Source of the DNA: Bifidobacteriaceae bacterium
GTDB lineage: Bacteria > Actinomycetota > Actinomycetes > Actinomycetales > WQXJ01
Reading direction: 5' to 3'
Length of the DNA stretch: 11,513 nucleotides
Assembly (NCBI GenBank): GCA_031279575.1
Contig: JAITIG010000070.1
Coordinates: 1-11,513 of the forward strand
In this document: positions 1 to 6,489 of the stretch, one piece after another
Numbering within the stretch: position 1 is the stretch's first letter
Layout of the letters: every line of letters begins with the position of its first letter
The notes under the pieces: generated by a model
What the model was told of the DNA's origin: nothing
What the model saw: the letters and a program-made list of their open reading frames with translations, nothing else
The model's database searches: none
Position numbers and translations under genes: made by a program

Positions 1-72
1 CTGATGCTGCCGACCGATTCGGTGCTGGCGGCCGAGCGGGTGCTGGCGCGCCCGCCGGAGGCGCGCCCATGA
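1..72 (+). CDS. C-terminal end of an upstream TrkA-type potassium uptake regulator (partial)
   Basis: Frame 1 is open from the window edge to a TGA at 70-72 and encodes 23 residues, roughly LMLPTDSVLAAERVLARPPE plus a short Arg/Pro-rich end. The stop overlaps the start of the following TrkA gene (ATGA at 69-72), the usual sign of a translationally coupled pair. In actinobacteria two trkA-like genes (ceoB and ceoC in Mycobacterium tuberculosis) are normally adjacent, so this is most likely the first of the pair, an NAD(H)-binding regulatory subunit of a Trk potassium channel. The fragment is too short to show a domain. The assignment rests on the neighbour and on the phase of the overlap, not on sequence recognition. 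Confidence 0.6.
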   Translation: MMLPTDSVLAAERVLARPPEARP

Positions 73-728
73 TGCGGGTGCTGGTGGCCGGGGCCGGGTC
101 GGTGGGCCGGTCGATCGCCCGCGAGCTGCTGGCCCACGGGCACCAAGTCGCCATCGTGGACAAGAACCCGGCCGCCATGAAGGTCGCCTCGGTGCCGGAG
201 GCGGATTGGATTTTGGCGGACGCCAACGAGCTCAAGACCCTGGTCGAGGCCCGCGTTGAGCAGGTCGATGTGGTGGTGGCCGCCACCGGCGACGACAAAG
301 CCAATCTGGTGCTGGCCCTGCTGGCCAAGTCAGAGTTCGGTGTGCCCCGGGTGGTGGGGCGGGTCAACAACCCTAAGAACGAATGGATGTTTGACCAGGT
401 TTGGGGGGTGGACGTGGCTGTCTCAACCCCCCGCATCATGACCGCCCTGGTCGAGGAGGCGGTCGCGGTGGGGGACGTGGTGCGCGTCTTCACCTTCCGC
501 CAATCCGGCGCCGACCTGGTGGAGACCACCTTGCCGGCGGCCTGCCAGCTGGTGGGCCAGCGCTTGGCGGAGCGGGTTTGGCCGGACGATGCCGTGCTGG
601 TCGCCATCATCCGCGACGGCCGCCCGCTGGTGCCGGACCCGGACGAGTACTTGGAGGCCGGCGACCAGCTGGTGTTCGTGGCCGCGGCCGGGGCCATCGA
701 CGCCCTCCAGGCGCTGCTGTCCGGCTAA
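69..728 (+). CDS. trkA: TrkA family potassium uptake regulatory protein
   Basis: Encodes 219 residues, the normal size for a single-unit TrkA (TrkA-N/RCK-N plus TrkA-C). The N-terminal Rossmann fold shows GAGSVG at residues 8-13 and an acidic Asp31 at the end of the second strand, which favours NAD(H) binding. The C-terminal half (about 135-219), with a PLVPDPDEYLEAGDQLVFVA stretch, fits TrkA-C. Such proteins sit on the cytoplasmic face of Trk/Ktr potassium channels and gate them in response to nucleotide. A GGAGG at 57-61 lies 7 nt before the ATG at 69; the second ATG (72) would be 10 nt away, so 69 is preferred but 72 is possible. The start overlaps the stop of the upstream partner. The TAA stop (726-728) overlaps the TAG stop of the convergent DUF3159 gene. 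It corresponds in position to M. tuberculosis ceoC. No channel subunit is seen in the window. Confidence 0.9.
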   Translation: MMRVLVAGAGSVGRSIARELLAHGHQVAIVDKNPAAMKVASVPEADWILADANELKTLVEARVEQVDVVVAATGDDKANLVLALLAKSEFGVPRVVGRVNNPKNEWMFDQVWGVDVAVSTPRIMTALVEEAVAVGDVVRVFTFRQSGADLVETTLPAACQLVGQRLAERVWPDDAVLVAIIRDGRPLVPDPDEYLEAGDQLVFVAAAGAIDALQALLSG

Positions 729-1393
729 GCGGCTGGCGGGCCGGCCGGGCGCAGCACCGGGCGCATGATCAGCCAAGACAACCACAGCAGGGCCGCAAAC
801 GGCGGCGCGCCCAAAGCCAGCTTGACCGTGCCCAGCGCCGCCACCTGGCCGCTGAAGTAGAGCGGCAGCTGGACCGCCAGGCGCAAAGCGAACAAGGCCG
901 CCATCAGCCAGGTGGCGGCCGCGCCCCGGCGCTGGAAGGCCCGGTCCCGGCGGAAGGTCTCCAGGCGGCCGGTCAAAGCGGCGCAGACCACCGCCACGGC
1001 CGGCCAGCGCAGGGCGATCGAAATCAGGCAGCCGGCCAGGTAGGCGCCGTTGATCCACAGCCCGGGGGCGAAAAACCCCTCCGCCTTGCCGCTCAGCGCC
1101 GCCCAGGCCACCCCCAGGGCGATCCCGCCCAGGCCCGAGACCGCCCCCATCACCGAGGAGCGGCCGATCAGGCGGACCACCGCCAGCAGCAGGGCCAAGC
1201 CGAGCGAGGCCCCCAGCGGCGGCCACAGCGCCGGGCGGACCACGTAGACCACCACGAAGACCAACCCGGGCAGGACCGACTCGACCATGCCGCGCACCCC
1301 GCCCATGGCCTCGGCGAAGGAGAACTCCTCCGCCAGCAGGGCGCGCCAGCCGGACCCGCCGGGCGCGCCCGGCTCGGGGGCCGGGGTGCTCAC
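725..1393 (-). CDS. DUF3159 family integral membrane protein
   Basis: Encodes 222 residues with a GTG start at 1393. The N-terminal signature GGVRGMVESVLPGLVFVVVY (31-50), together with SGKAEGFFAPGLWINGAY (101-118), is characteristic of DUF3159 (the M. tuberculosis Rv2693c type). There are about five or six hydrophobic segments (roughly 40-52, 59-75, 83-99, 114-126, 130-141, 161-180), so it is a polytopic membrane protein. Its biochemical function is unknown. A GGGGAG lies 6 nt before the GTG, and the start overlaps the TGA of the OB-fold gene by 4 nt (GTGA). It is the last gene of the minus-strand dut operon, and its stop overlaps that of convergent trkA. Conserved placement next to the Trk regulators hints at an ion or membrane role, but that is inference. 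Confidence 0.85.
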   Translation of the reverse strand: MSTPAPEPGAPGGSGWRALLAEEFSFAEAMGGVRGMVESVLPGLVFVVVYVVRPALWPPLGASLGLALLLAVVRLIGRSSVMGAVSGLGGIALGVAWAALSGKAEGFFAPGLWINGAYLAGCLISIALRWPAVAVVCAALTGRLETFRRDRAFQRRGAAATWLMAALFALRLAVQLPLYFSGQVAALGTVKLALGAPPFAALLWLSWLIMRPVLRPAGPPAA

Positions 1394-1755
1394 GCGGCGC
1401 TCCCCACCGGGACCAGCTCATAGCGCGGGTCGCGCATGACGCGCTGGCCCGCCTCCAGGCCGACGCGGCCCTCGCAAACCAGCGACCGGCCCGGCTCCAG
1501 GCCCAAAATCTGCCGCTGGCCCAGCCAAATGACGCGCAAACTGCCCGTCCGGTCCACCAACTCGACCTCGAAGACGGCGCTCGGGCCCCTGGGCCCGATC
1601 GCGATCGAGCGGATGATCCCCGCCACCCGGGCCACCGAGCGGTCGCCGGTCTGGCTGATCGGCTGGGCGCCCGGGGCGGTCGGCATCGGCCGGGCCGGCG
1701 GCGCGCCCGTCTCGGGGGCGGCCAGCAGCTCTTTCAGCTTGGCCCAAACGGCCAT
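1390..1755 (-). CDS. OB-fold nucleic acid-binding domain protein
   Basis: Encodes 121 residues. After a Pro-rich linker (about 15-35), residues 40-115 form a single OB-fold pattern: VARVAGIIRSIAI, then FEVELVDRTGSLRVIWLG, then LVCEGRVGLEAG and a terminal RYELV strand. This resembles the RecG-wedge/tRNA-anticodon type OB domain found in the Rv2694c family. Nucleic acid binding is the family expectation; no catalytic domain is present. I chose the ATG at 1755 because GAGG on the minus strand lies about 7 nt upstream and the upstream DUF3710 stop overlaps it by one base (TGATG). A longer reading in the same frame reaches 2175 but is a low-complexity Gly/Ala/Arg translation antisense-like to nothing and overlapping DUF3710, so it was discarded. 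The stop overlaps the GTG of the DUF3159 gene. Confidence 0.85.
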   Translation of the reverse strand: MAVWAKLKELLAAPETGAPPARPMPTAPGAQPISQTGDRSVARVAGIIRSIAIGPRGPSAVFEVELVDRTGSLRVIWLGQRQILGLEPGRSLVCEGRVGLEAGQRVMRDPRYELVPVGSAA

Positions 1756-2456
1756 CAGCGCACCTCGGTGATTTCGGGACCGCGGCGCAGCAGCTCCGGC
1801 GCCTCCGCCCGGTCCGGCCCGGCCGGCTCGGCCTCGGCCGCCTCCAGGCCCGCCGCCTGCGGCAGGCGCAGCGCCAGCGGCTCGCGCGGCGGCTTGGCGG
1901 CGGCGCCGCGATCCACCACCACCTGGGCCAGCAGCGCCTCCAAGGGGGCCGCCGCAGCCGCGTCGCGGGCGGCTTTGCCGCCGATCTCTGCCCGCAGCAG
2001 CCACCTGGGGCCGTCCACGCCCAGCAGTCTGACCACCTGCTTGCCTTGGCGGCCCTGGGCCGTGGTGGTGGGCAGCTGGGCCAGCAACTCGACCCCGAAC
2101 GGGCCCGACTGCTCCTTGGCCAGCCCGCCGCGGCTGGCGATGGCGCCCTGCTCGGCCCGCCTCACCTCCTGCCACAGCCCGCCCGTCTTGGGGGCCGCGA
2201 ACACCGTCAAACGCAGCCGCGAACCGCCTTGGGCCAAAATCACGGCGGTCGGCTGGCCGGTTTGCCGGGACAGCTCCGCCGTCAGCTTGAAACTGCGGTC
2301 AAGCGGCAGGCGCAGCGCCCCGAAATCGGCCAGCCCAGCCGGGTCGGGCCGCTGGGACAGGTCGAACGGGCCGCTCGGCGCCTCGGCGGCCGGCGGGGCC
2401 AAATCCTCGGGCGGCTCGTCTTCGCCGGCCGGGGGCCGGCGGCGGAACAGTGCCAT
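1755..2456 (-). CDS. DUF3710 domain-containing protein
   Basis: Encodes 233 residues starting MALFRRR. Family features are visible in order: an acidic/Pro-rich N-terminus, GPFD near residue 28, DFGALRLP near 42, a LRLTVFAAPKTGGLWQEVRR strand-helix near 79-98, GPFGVEL near 116 and GPRWLLRAEIGGKAA near 147. These match DUF3710 (the Rv2696c type), an actinobacterial soluble protein of unknown function. The C-terminus (after about 185) is a low-complexity Ala/Glu/Pro tail. The start at ATG 2456 is preferred over a TTG at 2462 because AGGAAGG on the minus strand lies 7 nt before the ATG but only 1 nt before the TTG. It begins 2 nt after the dut stop and ends overlapping the next start by one base, so coupling with both neighbours is likely. 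Confidence 0.87.
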   Translation of the reverse strand: MALFRRRPPAGEDEPPEDLAPPAAEAPSGPFDLSQRPDPAGLADFGALRLPLDRSFKLTAELSRQTGQPTAVILAQGGSRLRLTVFAAPKTGGLWQEVRRAEQGAIASRGGLAKEQSGPFGVELLAQLPTTTAQGRQGKQVVRLLGVDGPRWLLRAEIGGKAARDAAAAAPLEALLAQVVVDRGAAAKPPREPLALRLPQAAGLEAAEAEPAGPDRAEAPELLRRGPEITEVR

Positions 2457-2458
2457 GG

Positions 2459-2911
2459 TCAATCCTTCCTGCCGGTCGAGCCGAAGCCGGCCTCGCCCCG
2501 GGCCGAGCCCGGCAGCCGCTCCACCTCCACCAGGCGCGCTGGCAAAAACTCCTGGAACACCACCTGGGCGATGCGGTCGCCCCGCCGCACCTCGAACGGG
2601 GTGGCCGGGTCTGTGTTGAGCAAAGTCACCTTGATCTCGCCGCGGTAGCCGGCGTCGACAGTGCCGGGGGCGTTGAGCACCGTGACACCGTGGGCGGCGG
2701 CCAAACCCGACCTGGGGTGGACCAAGGCGACGCAGCCGGCGGGCAGGGCCAAAGCCAGCCCCGTGCCAACCGTGGCGCGCCCCCCGGCCGGGGGCAGGAC
2801 GGCATCGCCAGTCGAGCGCAGATCCAGCCCGGCGTCGCCCGGATGGGCCGGCGCGGGCAGGGGCAGCTCCGGGTCAAGCCGTTTGACCAGCACTTCGGGT
2901 GGCGGGCGCAC
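2459..2911 (-). CDS. dut: dUTP diphosphatase (dUTPase)
   Basis: Encodes 150 residues, the usual length of a homotrimeric dUTPase. It hydrolyses dUTP to dUMP and pyrophosphate, keeping uracil out of DNA and feeding dTMP synthesis. All five conserved motifs are present: I, GDAGLDL (25-31); II, PRSGLA (66-71); [13 protein letters not shown] (83-92), with catalytic Asp86 and uracil-contacting Tyr89; IV, RGDRIAQ (110-116); V, the Gly-rich GEAGFGSTG (139-147). The GTG at 2911 is the first possible start, because an in-frame TGA sits three codons upstream (2918-2920). The Shine-Dalgarno sequence is weak. It lies 38 nt downstream of the DUF4193 gene and 2 nt before DUF3710, within a single minus-strand operon. 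Confidence 0.97.
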   Translation of the reverse strand: MRPPPEVLVKRLDPELPLPAPAHPGDAGLDLRSTGDAVLPPAGGRATVGTGLALALPAGCVALVHPRSGLAAAHGVTVLNAPGTVDAGYRGEIKVTLLNTDPATPFEVRRGDRIAQVVFQEFLPARLVEVERLPGSARGEAGFGSTGRKD

Positions 2912-2949
2912 GGCGCTTCAGCCTTCGCCCAAGGGCCGGCCGGCCCGCC

Positions 2950-3252
2950 TCACGAGGCGCACTCCAAGCAGATCAGCGCGCCGGACTCATCGGTCAAGGC
3001 GAGTTGGGAGATGTGGTGGACCAGGAAGCAGGAGGAGCACATGAACTCGTCGGCCTGCTTGGGCAAAACGCGGACCGACAACTCCTCGCCGGACAGATCG
3101 GCGCCGGGAAGCTCGAAGCCCTCGGCGGCCTCGGCCTCGTCCTCGTCGACCACCGAGGCGGACTTCTCCGCCCGGCGGGCCTTCAACTCCTCGATGGAAT
3201 CTTGGCCGAGGTCCTCGTCGTTCTTCCGCGGGGCATCGTAGTCGGTTGCCAT
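2950..3252 (-). CDS. DUF4193 zinc-ribbon-like protein
   Basis: Encodes exactly 100 residues. The N-terminal half is charged and probably disordered (Asp/Glu/Lys/Arg-rich, 1-50), beginning MATDYDAPRKNDEDLG. The C-terminal half carries two Cys-x2-Cys knuckles, C72/C75 (MCSSCF) and C95/C98 (CLEC), about 20 residues apart, which should bind one zinc ion. This layout and the MATDYDAPR start are typical of actinobacterial DUF4193 (Rv2699c type). Its molecular role is unknown; partner binding in transcription or nucleic acid processes is only a guess from the fold. ATG 3252 is preceded by GAGG 4 nt upstream. It is the first gene of the operon leading to dut, so the control region at 3253-3482 probably drives the whole set. 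Confidence 0.92.
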   Translation of the reverse strand: MATDYDAPRKNDEDLGQDSIEELKARRAEKSASVVDEDEAEAAEGFELPGADLSGEELSVRVLPKQADEFMCSSCFLVHHISQLALTDESGALICLECAS

Positions 3253-3482
3253 CAGTCCTCGGGTCTCACTCGGTTGTCACTGTCTTGGGGCTCAGCCGGA
3301 ACGCTCCGCTCGGGGAGAATATTCCAGCCGGATCGCGCGCCAGGGTAGCACGCTCGGGCCGGGAGTCATAACCTCGGGGCGCGGGGGCGGGCGAGTTTGG
3401 GCCACGCCGGGGCGGCTGCGCGCCGCGGGCTGGCGGCTGTGCCAAGCTCAAAAAGACTACGACCAGCCTGGGAAGGACCCCC
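3253..3482. promoter_or_regulatory. Divergent control region between the DUF4193-dut operon and sepH
   Basis: This 230-bp gene-free stretch separates two divergent starts and must hold promoters for both. A perfect 8-bp AT palindrome GAATATTC (3317-3324) stands out against the GC-rich background. On the minus strand it includes TATTCT (3321-3316), a 4/6 match to a -10 hexamer about 60 bp before the DUF4193 start, but no convincing -35 precedes it. On the plus strand GGAAGGA (3471-3477) is a good ribosome binding site 5 nt before the sepH ATG. No plus-strand -35/-10 pair was convincing. The promoter assignment is by position; the exact elements are uncertain. Confidence 0.45.
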
Positions 3483-4535
3483 ATGAACGAGTTGACGTAC
3501 TTGCGCGTCGAGGACGGGCGCCTGATCTGCCGCGACCAGGCCGGGGCGCAGTTCGCGCTGCCCGTCACCGACCAGCTGCGCCAGGCGGTGCGCGAGCAGG
3601 CGGCAGCCGAGATCCCCGACGTCGTGATCCAGATCCCGCAGACGCTGCGGCCCAAGGACATCCAGGCGCTGGTGCGGGCCGGCGCCGCGCCGGGCGAGCT
3701 GGCGACCGCCTCCGGCCTCGACTTGGAGCACATCAACCGCTACGCCGCCCCCGTCTTGGACGAGCGCGCCTTTGTGGCCGAACGGGCCCGCGCCCTGGCG
3801 CCCAGCCGCGAGCCGGGCGCCCCGGCCCTGGCCGCCTTGGCGGCCGAGCGGCTGGAAGAGCGCGGGGTGGACCCCGGCTCGCTGGTGTGGGACGCGGTGC
3901 GCCAAACCCAAGGCTGGGTGGTGCGGCTCGACTTCGACTCCTCCGAGGGCCCGGCCCGGGCCCGCTGGCGGGTCGACCTGCGCGGCGCCAGCCTGACCCC
4001 GTTGGACGAGCAGGCCCGCTGGATCGCCGCCGCCGCCGAGCCCGACTCGCCGGTCCCCCCGATGCGCCTGCTCGCCTCCCTGCCCGGCGGCGCCTTGGAG
4101 GACGGCGAACAGGACCCCGAAGACGATGCCGCGCCGGGCGCGCTGTCCTTGCTGGACGATTTGATGGACGCCCGCGGTTTGCGCGACCCGGCCGAAGCCG
4201 GCCAGTCGCTGGACGAGTTGAGCGACCGGGCCGACGTGCTGGAGTTGCGCCCCAGCGGCCAAACCGAGCCGCTCATACCGCCGATCCAAGATCCCCTGCC
4301 GGTCCACCGGCCGCCAGCCGAGCCGGCCGCCGCCTGGGCCCGCACGGCGCCGGCCGGCTTCGAAGGCCAAGGCGAGCTGTTCGAGGCCGCGCCGGTCGCC
4401 CCCGAACCCGAGCCGGAGCCGGAGCCCGAGCCGGAGCCCGGCCCGCCGGCCACCCGGTCGCGTTCGGGGGCGAAGCGCGCCTCGGTGCCCAGCTGGGACG
4501 AGATCGTCTTCGGCGCCGCCCGCACCGACACCTGA
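3483..4535 (+). CDS. sepH: SepH (DUF3071) septation protein
   Basis: Encodes 350 residues. The N-terminal DUF3071 domain (1 to about 185) begins MNELTYLRVEDGRLICRD and contains a helix-turn-helix-like segment (about 55-92) with PKDIQALVRAGA, then VAPVLDER-like AAPVLDERAFVAERAR. The middle (185-330) is acidic, Pro-rich and probably disordered, with an uninterrupted Glu-Pro run at 308-319. The C-terminus KRASVPSWDEIVFGAAR is the conserved terminal motif of the family. SepH from Streptomyces and mycobacteria binds FtsZ through these conserved parts and promotes filament assembly during septation; function here is inferred from that family. It has a strong ribosome binding site at 3471-3477. It is divergent from the dut operon and convergent with DUF4956, leaving 19 nt between stops and no clear terminator. 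Confidence 0.93.
   Translation: MNELTYLRVEDGRLICRDQAGAQFALPVTDQLRQAVREQAAAEIPDVVIQIPQTLRPKDIQALVRAGAAPGELATASGLDLEHINRYAAPVLDERAFVAERARALAPSREPGAPALAALAAERLEERGVDPGSLVWDAVRQTQGWVVRLDFDSSEGPARARWRVDLRGASLTPLDEQARWIAAAAEPDSPVPPMRLLASLPGGALEDGEQDPEDDAAPGALSLLDDLMDARGLRDPAEAGQSLDELSDRADVLELRPSGQTEPLIPPIQDPLPVHRPPAEPAAAWARTAPAGFEGQGELFEAAPVAPEPEPEPEPEPEPGPPATRSRSGAKRASVPSWDEIVFGAARTDT
4401..4441 (+). repeat. Hexameric Glu-Pro coding microrepeat in sepH
   Basis: Alternating GAGCCG and GAGCCC (with one GAACCC) hexamers encode the Glu-Pro run at SepH residues 308-319, between the structured N-terminal domain and the C-terminal motif. The synonymous variation suggests the run is old or selected at the protein level. 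It could still vary in copy number in frame. Confidence 0.8.
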
Positions 4536-4554
4536 CCAGCTGAGACCTGGCCCC

Positions 4555-5217
4555 TCAGAGGGCGGCTGGCACGGGGGCCGCGGCCGCGACCGCGGGCTCG
4601 GGCGGGGCATCGGCCAAATCTTGCGGCAGCCCGGCCGGGGCCGGGGCCGGGGCGGAGGCGTCCCGGTGGATCGGCCCGGCCGCCCGGGTGCGCACCACCA
4701 CCAGGGTCTCGCCGCGCACCGCGTCCAGCTTGCGGACCTCGGCCGCGGTCAGGGCGGCGCCGAAGAGGTCCCGCATGGCGCTGTCCAGGGCCGGGCCGGC
4801 CGGGCGCAGGCCGGGCAGCACCACGGTGACCGAGCGGTCCGCCCGGGCCTTGCCGCCCCAGTCGGCCAGGCCCAGCACGGCCACGATCAAACCCATCAGG
4901 GCCACGCCCACCAGGCCCATGGGCGCGGCCAAGCCGCCGATCAGCCCCAGGGCCAGGCTGGCGAAGTAGTAGGCGATCTCGTGTTGGCGCAGTTCGGCGC
5001 TGCGCAGGCGGATCAACGCCAAGACGCCGAACAGCCCGAGCCCGAGCCCAACGTTGATGGAGGTGGCCGACAGGGCTGACGCGACCGCCAGCACTCCGAA
5101 GTTGACCGCCAGAAAGGCGGCCACAAGATCGCGCCGCCGGTGCCGGGGATAGTACATGGCCAGCACGAGGATGGCGATGCACACGGCGTCGGCGAGCGGC
5201 AGGACGATGGCGAACAC
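4555..5217 (-). CDS. DUF4956 domain-containing membrane protein
   Basis: Encodes 220 residues with a GTG start at 5217, supported by AAGGA 7 nt upstream. Five hydrophobic segments are visible (about 3-22, 31-50, 56-69, 83-98, 100-117). They surround the family signature ALIRLRSAELRQHEIAYYF (67-85), which identifies DUF4956. A soluble domain follows (125-180), with VTVVLPGLRP and LDAVRGETLVVVRTR, then a low-complexity Ala/Pro tail. Related genes are often found beside VTC-type polyphosphate polymerase and CotH-like genes, but neither is in this window, so its role is unknown. It lies 113 nt downstream of msrAB on the same strand, with a GC hairpin between them, and converges with sepH 19 nt away. 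It is probably transcribed from its own promoter in the AT-richer 5220-5290 stretch. Confidence 0.85.
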   Translation of the reverse strand: MFAIVLPLADAVCIAILVLAMYYPRHRRRDLVAAFLAVNFGVLAVASALSATSINVGLGLGLFGVLALIRLRSAELRQHEIAYYFASLALGLIGGLAAPMGLVGVALMGLIVAVLGLADWGGKARADRSVTVVLPGLRPAGPALDSAMRDLFGAALTAAEVRKLDAVRGETLVVVRTRAAGPIHRDASAPAPAPAGLPQDLADAPPEPAVAAAAPVPAAL

Positions 5218-5300
5218 TAGGAAGTCCTTAGCTCTAAATGTGGAGGGAGCCCAATTGTTTCACGCCAAGGCCGCTTTTGCGCAATCAGCCCGTCCGAGAG

Positions 5301-5317
5301 CCCAGGCCGGGCCTGGG
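5301..5317 (-). terminator. GC-rich hairpin after msrAB
   Basis: CCCAGGC (5301-5307) and GCCTGGG (5311-5317) are perfect complements around a 3-nt loop, giving a 7-bp stem that starts 13 nt past the msrAB stop codon. No run of T follows on the minus strand. Actinobacterial terminators often lack one, so this is a plausible but unproven terminator separating msrAB from the DUF4956 gene. Confidence 0.5.
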
Positions 5318-5330
5318 GCGGCAGCCGGAA

Positions 5331-6305
5331 TTAGCCGACCAGCGGGATAAAAGCGCCGTAGCCGCGGGCCTCCATCTGGGCGAGGGGCACAAACTCCAAG
5401 GCGGCCGAGTTGACGCAATAGCGCAGCCCCCCCAGCTCCGGCGGGCCGTCCGCGAAGACGTGCCCCAGGTGCGCCCCGGAGCCGGCCGAGCGGATCTCGG
5501 TGCGCTGGCGGCCGTAGGAGCGGTCCTCCAGCTGGCGGATCAGATCCGGGGCGATCGGCCGGGCGAAGGCCGGCCAGCCGCAGCCGGCCTGGTACTTCTG
5601 GCTCGAGGCGAACAGCGGCTGGCCGCTGGTGACGTCGAGGTAGATGCCGGGCTCGAAATGCTCGTCGTACTGGCCGGTGAAGGCCGGCTCGGTGGCGCCG
5701 TCCTGGGTCACCGCGCGCTGCGCCGGCGTCAGCGCCGCCAACCGCGCCGGATCGCCCGCCCCGCCCGGCGCCGGCGGCGCGGGCGGGCGGGCTTGGCGGG
5801 CCCGGGCCATGGCGGCGGGCGAAATGTGGCAGTAGCCGTCCGGGTTCTTGTCCAAATAGCCCTGGTGGTAGGGCTCGGCCGGCGTGAAGCCGCGCAAAGG
5901 GCCGGCCTCGACGGCGATCGGCTGGCGGTGGCGGCGCTGGAGCGCGGCCAGCTCCAAGTCGACCGGCAGCTGGTCGGCCGGGTCCACCCAGTAGACGCCG
6001 GTGCGGTACTGCACCCCGGTATCGCCGCCCTGGCGGTTGAGAGCGACCGGGTCGATCACCCCGAAAAACTGCTCCAAGTAGAAGCGCAGCGGCGCCACCG
6101 CCGCATCGTAGGCCAACTTGACCGCCTCGACGTGGCCCGATGACGCGCACACCGCCTCGTAGCCGACCCCGTCGGCGGCCTGGCCGGCGGGCGCGCCCGG
6201 GGCGTTGGCGTAGCCCACCTCGGTCGCCAGCGCGCCAGGCAGCAGCGACAAGAATTTTTCCAGCCCCCAGAAGCAACCCCCGGCCAGGTAAATCACTTTG
6301 CCCAT
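5331..6305 (-). CDS. msrAB: Fused peptide-methionine sulfoxide reductase MsrA-MsrB
   Basis: Encodes 324 residues with two catalytic domains. MsrA (1 to about 165) reduces the S-sulfoxide of methionine: catalytic C11 in GGCFWGLE, YEAVCASSGHVE (49-60), YHQGYLDKNP (146-155), and C159 as a likely resolving cysteine. A Pro/Ala linker (about 166-190) leads to MsrB (190-324), which reduces the R-sulfoxide: GCGWPAF (241-247), HLGHVF (279-284) and catalytic C297 in RYCVNSAALEF. The four zinc-binding cysteines of classical MsrB are all absent (YLDVTSGQPLF and RSAGSGAHLGHVF instead), as in the Neisseria PilB type; C242 is the likely resolving residue. ATG 6305 begins the conserved GKVIYLAGGCFWG. A longer frame to 6623 exists but runs through low-similarity sequence and over the adh start. 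It is divergent from adh, with no good Shine-Dalgarno sequence. Confidence 0.96.
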   Translation of the reverse strand: MGKVIYLAGGCFWGLEKFLSLLPGALATEVGYANAPGAPAGQAADGVGYEAVCASSGHVEAVKLAYDAAVAPLRFYLEQFFGVIDPVALNRQGGDTGVQYRTGVYWVDPADQLPVDLELAALQRRHRQPIAVEAGPLRGFTPAEPYHQGYLDKNPDGYCHISPAAMARARQARPPAPPAPGGAGDPARLAALTPAQRAVTQDGATEPAFTGQYDEHFEPGIYLDVTSGQPLFASSQKYQAGCGWPAFARPIAPDLIRQLEDRSYGRQRTEIRSAGSGAHLGHVFADGPPELGGLRYCVNSAALEFVPLAQMEARGYGAFIPLVG

Positions 6306-6311
6306 GGCGCG

Positions 6312-6317
6312 ATCATA
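6312..6317 (-). promoter_or_regulatory. Candidate -10 element (TATGAT) for leaderless msrAB transcription
   Basis: The minus strand reads TATGAT (6317-6312), a 5/6 match to TATAAT, followed by six bases and the msrAB ATG at 6305. Initiation 6-7 nt past the -10 would place the mRNA start on the start codon itself. This fits the absence of a ribosome binding site within 12 nt of the ATG. The best -35-like sequence (TTGGGG) is only 14 nt away, so the element may be of the extended or activator-dependent kind. Confidence 0.4.
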
Positions 6318-6337
6318 GACCCACCTCAGCGCCCCAA

Positions 6338-6349
6338 GGACGTATGTCC
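6338..6349. promoter_or_regulatory. Inverted repeat GGAC-N4-GTCC, possible operator for msrAB
   Basis: GGAC (6338-6341) and GTCC (6346-6349) flank GTAT within the 184-bp msrAB/adh divergent region. It is centred about 38 bp upstream of the proposed msrAB transcript start, where an activator or repressor would act. The arms are only 4 bp, so chance is a real alternative. Confidence 0.2.
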
Positions 6350-6489
6350 CGGCCTGTGGGAAGAGGCGCCCGCCGGGAGGATGCGCCCGCAGGTAAAGGG
6401 AGATAGAGTAGGCGAAATCCGCCAGCGCCACGCCGGGTCCAAAGGCCCAGAGCGGCGCGGCGGCAACTCCGAGGGCAAAGGAGCCGAAC

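Noticed and set aside
401..1423. Long plus-strand frame (340 codons) and an opposing minus-strand frame (423-1421, 332 codons)
   Set aside because: Both are low-complexity, cross trkA and DUF3159 out of frame, and have no family features.
2457..2462. TTG at 2462 as the DUF3710 start
   Set aside because: Only 1 nt from the AGGAAGG ribosome binding site; the ATG at 2456 has 7-nt spacing and begins the family-like MALFRRR.
4536..4554. Terminator hairpin between sepH and DUF4956
   Set aside because: Only a 4-bp CCAG/CTGG pairing is visible, too weak to call.
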